This document shows, one piece after another, positions 61,274 through 64,000 of a stretch of DNA of 64,000 nucleotides; positions within the stretch are counted from its first letter, which is position 1; the number at the start of each line of letters is the position of its first letter. The stretch is taken from contig NZ_WLYI01000002.1 of NCBI RefSeq assembly GCF_009707515.1, forward strand, positions 62,001 through 126,000, written 5' to 3'. The DNA is from Pseudomonas karstica. GTDB lineage: Bacteria > Pseudomonadota > Gammaproteobacteria > Pseudomonadales > Pseudomonadaceae. The position numbers and the translations under genes are program-made. The notes under the pieces were generated by a model. It was not told where the DNA came from. It searched no databases and saw only the letters and a program-made list of their open reading frames with translations.

Positions 61274-64000
61274 TTAGATTTGCATTGCGCCAGCAAACCC
61301 GCGCGTCAAATCCTCAATCAACGCCTCGACATCCTCAAGTCCGATATGCAACCGCAGCACCGGGTTCAATCCCCGGTCTGCGGCGCTGTTGCGATCCTTG
61401 GTATCGGCGACAGTCACCAGGCTTTCGTAGCCGCCCCAGGAAGCGCCCAGGCCAAACAACTGGAGCGCATCGATGAATCGTTCGACGTACGTGACGTCTG
61501 CGTCGCGCAATTCGAACGAGAGCAAACCGTTGCTGCCGTTGAAATCCCGCTGCCACAGGGCGTGGCCAGGGTGGTCGGGCAAGCCCGGGTGGAAGACCTG
61601 CTTGACCTGCGGTTGAGCTTGCAGCCAATGGGCGATTTCCAGGGCCTGCCGCTCGTGCACCGCCAAGCGCGGCGCCAGGGTTCGCGCGCCACGCAGCACT
61701 AAATAGGCATCGTCGGGGCTGACGGTGCTGCCAAAGGTATCGCTCATGGCTGCCAGCGCCGGCCAGACCTCTTCCCGTGTGCAGACGCTGCCCATTACCA
61801 CGTCACTGTGGCCGCACAGGTACTTGGTCAGGGCCATGATCGAAATGTCCGCCCCCAGGGCCAGCGGCCGATACAGATAACCCGAGCCCCAGGTGTTATC
61901 CACCGCCAGCAAGATGCCACGGGGTTTGCATAGCGCCGCGATGGCCGGCAAGTCACTCAGCTCATACAACAGGGAGCCTGGCACTTCGGTGTAGACCATT
62001 TTGGTGTTGGCTTGCAGTTGCGCTTCCAGGTCGCGGCCATCCGGGCTGAAGTAGCTGACCTGAATACCGAAGGGTTGAAGAAATTCCTCCGCCAGGCGCC
62101 GTACGGGTGAGTACACAGCATCGGTGATCAACACATGATCGCCGGGGCGCAGGTAAGCCAGGAAAGTCTGCGCCACCGCCGCCAGCCCGGTGCAGAACAA
62201 ACGGCTGCGATAACCGCCCTCCAACTCGCTGACCAGGTCTTCCAGGGCGAAGGCCGTCGGATTGCCCCGAGCGCCATAGCTCAAGACCCGTTCGCTGTCG
62301 CGACGGGAACGCGCATCGCGCATTTGCGCCAGGTTGTCGAACAGCACCGTGCTTAACCGGCTGACCGGCACATTGACCGGCCGAGCGCCGCGGCCCTTTG
62401 CGGTACGCGCCGAATGAACCAGACGGGTGTTGACCCGCGCATGCCGAGCCGCTTGAGGTTTTGCCTGCAGCGGCTTGAGACTGGCAATTTCGTCTTCGCT
62501 CATCTGCGCCAGCAAGCCGATTTCCCAGGCCAGGTACTGACGCGCCGCGTCCTTGTTGCCGGAGTGGCGATCATGGGTGAAAAACAGGAAGTCGATACAC
62601 CGATCATCAGGCAGTGTGTTACCAACCTCCTGAATCCCAAGGCCTGTTGCGCGCCAGGCGTCAAGCCCGCCGTCCAGCAAGCGGACTTGTGCGCGCTGAG
62701 CTTCGGGCAATTCCAGTGCTGCAAAAGCAGCCAGCAGCGGATCATCAGCCAGCAACACCAGCGGCCGCCGGTCACCGGCCACCTCACTGGCGAGCAATGA
62801 ACGGATCGACCAACGCGCGCCGACGATATGGCCTTTGCGATAGACCATGCTCGGACGCAGATCAATCAGTGCGACCGCGTCATCCTTCAGCGCATCGGCC
62901 AATGCCTGTGCCGTAATCAACGGCAAAGTCTGGCGAGCAACGACTGCAAGTGCGGGCAACGCCAGATCACTGTTCACCCCACCCGCCAGCACATAGGCTT
63001 CGTGGCCCAACTGCCGAAGCCAACTGGCAACGATCGGTGCGCGCACGCCATCACTGTCGACCAACACCACCCGCGCCTGGCGCACACCGACATACAGATC
63101 GGTAGATTGAATCAACTGCCCGCCCGGCGTATGTTGCGCGCCCGGCAGGCTGCCGGCGGCAAATTCTTCGGCGGTGCGCACGTCACACAGGAACACGCTG
63201 CGCCCGGCATCCCTGGCCCACTGCTCGACCTGAGCGGCCTCGACGGTTTTCACTCCGGCTCGCTGCGCCAGTTGTGCAGCGGCCAGACGCTGCGCGGGCA
63301 GAGTGCTGGATGTCACCTCATCGGCGTAACGTCGAGTGCTGCCATGTTCTAACTGAAAATCCTCCAGATACCAGCCCTGAGTTCCGTTCTCCAAGGCGTA
63401 GATCGGGTTCTTCAAGCCCAGGTTGATCAACGTTTGGGCGCCGATAATGCTACGCGTTCGACCGGCGCAATTGACCACGATCGGCATGCGCTCGTCCGGC
63501 ACCAGATCATGCACGCGATAGCCCAGTTCGCCATTCGGGCAGCAGACCGACCCAGGAATAGTCATCTTGCGGTATTCATCGAACGGCCGACCGTCGAGTA
63601 CCACCAGCGGCTCGCCCCGGGTTTGCCATTCGGCCAATTGCTGCGCCGTGACATGGGGCGTATGGCTGGCCTCTTCCACTAACTCGCCGAAGGCCTTGGA
63701 AGGCACATGCACACCGGCAAACAGTTGGAACCCGGCGGCTTGCCAACCCTCGGCGCCGCCGTCAAGTACATGCACACGGCTGTAGCCCAGCGAGTGCAGG
63801 CGCTGAGCGGAACGCGCCGCGACGTCGCCACCGTCCTGGTCATAGATCACCAGCCGCACCTGAGGGTTCGGCGCCAGACGCCGAACCTCCAGCTCCAGGC
63901 GGCTATAGGGCAGGTTCACCCCGAAAAACAGGTGCGCTTCGCCGTATTGGCCATGCTCACGCACGTCAAACAGGGCAATTTCCTGCCCATCGAACAGCCA
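61274..64000 (-). CDS. Fusion of tandem rhodanese domains with a cystathionine beta-lyase-like enzyme, partial
   Basis: The frame is open to the window edge, so the start lies outside; about 908 codons are visible. The first 490 or so residues hold four rhodanese-like domains resembling the protein at 57020. Only domain 2 keeps the catalytic loop cysteine (NCAGRTRS); the others read YDQDGG, VDSDGV and LADDPL. The last 390 residues are a Cys/Met-metabolism PLP enzyme with the cofactor lysine in ALTKYLCGHSDVV and VDNTWGSGYLYRP. A lyase freeing sulfur, with rhodanese domains to take it over, is the plain inference. Confidence 0.9.
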   Translation of the reverse strand, partial: WLFDGQEIALFDVREHGQYGEAHLFFGVNLPYSRLELEVRRLAPNPQVRLVIYDQDGGDVAARSAQRLHSLGYSRVHVLDGGAEGWQAAGFQLFAGVHVPSKAFGELVEEASHTPHVTAQQLAEWQTRGEPLVVLDGRPFDEYRKMTIPGSVCCPNGELGYRVHDLVPDERMPIVVNCAGRTRSIIGAQTLINLGLKNPIYALENGTQGWYLEDFQLEHGSTRRYADEVTSSTLPAQRLAAAQLAQRAGVKTVEAAQVEQWARDAGRSVFLCDVRTAEEFAAGSLPGAQHTPGGQLIQSTDLYVGVRQARVVLVDSDGVRAPIVASWLRQLGHEAYVLAGGVNSDLALPALAVVARQTLPLITAQALADALKDDAVALIDLRPSMVYRKGHIVGARWSIRSLLASEVAGDRRPLVLLADDPLLAAFAALELPEAQRAQVRLLDGGLDAWRATGLGIQEVGNTLPDDRCIDFLFFTHDRHSGNKDAARQYLAWEIGLLAQMSEDEIASLKPLQAKPQAARHARVNTRLVHSARTAKGRGARPVNVPVSRLSTVLFDNLAQMRDARSRRDSERVLSYGARGNPTAFALEDLVSELEGGYRSRLFCTGLAAVAQTFLAYLRPGDHVLITDAVYSPVRRLAEEFLQPFGIQVSYFSPDGRDLEAQLQANTKMVYTEVPGSLLYELSDLPAIAALCKPRGILLAVDNTWGSGYLYRPLALGADISIMALTKYLCGHSDVVMGSVCTREEVWPALAAMSDTFGSTVSPDDAYLVLRGARTLAPRLAVHERQALEIAHWLQAQPQVKQVFHPGLPDHPGHALWQRDFNGSNGLLSFELRDADVTYVERFIDALQLFGLGASWGGYESLVTVADTKDRNSAADRGLNPVLRLHIGLEDVEALIEDLTRGFAGAMQI

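Overview
The window reads as a chromosomal stretch of a Pseudomonas, most likely of the fluorescens group. The grounds are the GC-rich coding sequence with strong Pseudomonas codon bias, the family mix (BCCT and orphan OpuAC betaine proteins, PhoX with a Pho-linked type II secretion system, SsuABC-like sulfonate transport, a 3-mercaptopropionate/cysteine dioxygenase beside a 527-residue rhodanese) and Pseudomonas-type REP repeats. No rRNA, tRNA, CRISPR array, prophage or insertion sequence was seen. It is an accessory region made of catabolic, scavenging and secretion modules.

Region A (about 360-15900) is a catabolic cluster built round an FCD-type GntR regulator (4426-5178). It encodes a luciferase-like flavin monooxygenase, two paralogous flavin reductases, an aldehyde dehydrogenase, an alpha/beta hydrolase, a carboxymuconolactone decarboxylase-family protein, a DUF1185 and a DUF1330 protein, a zinc-ribbon Nudix hydrolase, a RibBX protein, a polyamine-type ABC transporter and an NCS1 permease. 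The promoter regions of all its main transcription units carry copies of one palindrome (TTATGGTATACCATAA or close variants), which defines a probable local regulon. The enzyme set matches the logic of oxidative pyridine-ring cleavage (trigonelline TgnA/B/C/E type), apparently with its own flavin supply. The substrate is unknown.

Region B (about 15900-30550) looks like a quaternary-amine (betaine) demethylation cluster. It has a DMSP-lyase-like cupin, an orphan OpuAC binding protein, a TMADH/StcD-like flavoprotein, a pyrroline-5-carboxylate reductase homologue, TetR and LysR regulators, a BCCT transporter, a Rieske oxygenase, an aldehyde dehydrogenase, a rubredoxin-reductase fusion, a DAO-type oxidase and an EutQ-like cupin. 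Proline betaine (stachydrine) is one candidate substrate. Two operator families are visible: TGTACA-type sites near the TetR gene and the flavoprotein, and a 26-bp perfect palindrome between the BCCT and Rieske genes.

Region C (30589-46198) is a protein-export module. A type II secretion operon (gspC-J, L, M, N on the minus strand, led by a degenerate SoxB-like protein) faces a Tat-exported PhoX phosphatase. A displaced gspK and a second-type tatABC operon follow. Pho-box-like repeats precede the secretion operon and lie between gspK and tatA. A coherent reading is phosphate-starvation-induced Tat export of PhoX followed by type II secretion.

Region D (46232-49970) is a small sugar-acid locus with a glucarate-dehydratase-type enolase, an MFS transporter and a LysR regulator.

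Region E (49976-64000) is an organosulfur scavenging region. It contains an SsuABC-like transporter, an SsuD-like monooxygenase, a class II aldolase-type protein, a LysR regulator, a thiol dioxygenase, a four-domain rhodanese, two further sulfonate-type binding proteins, a broken flavin monooxygenase gene and, running off the right edge, a protein that fuses tandem rhodanese domains to a cystathionine beta-lyase-like enzyme.
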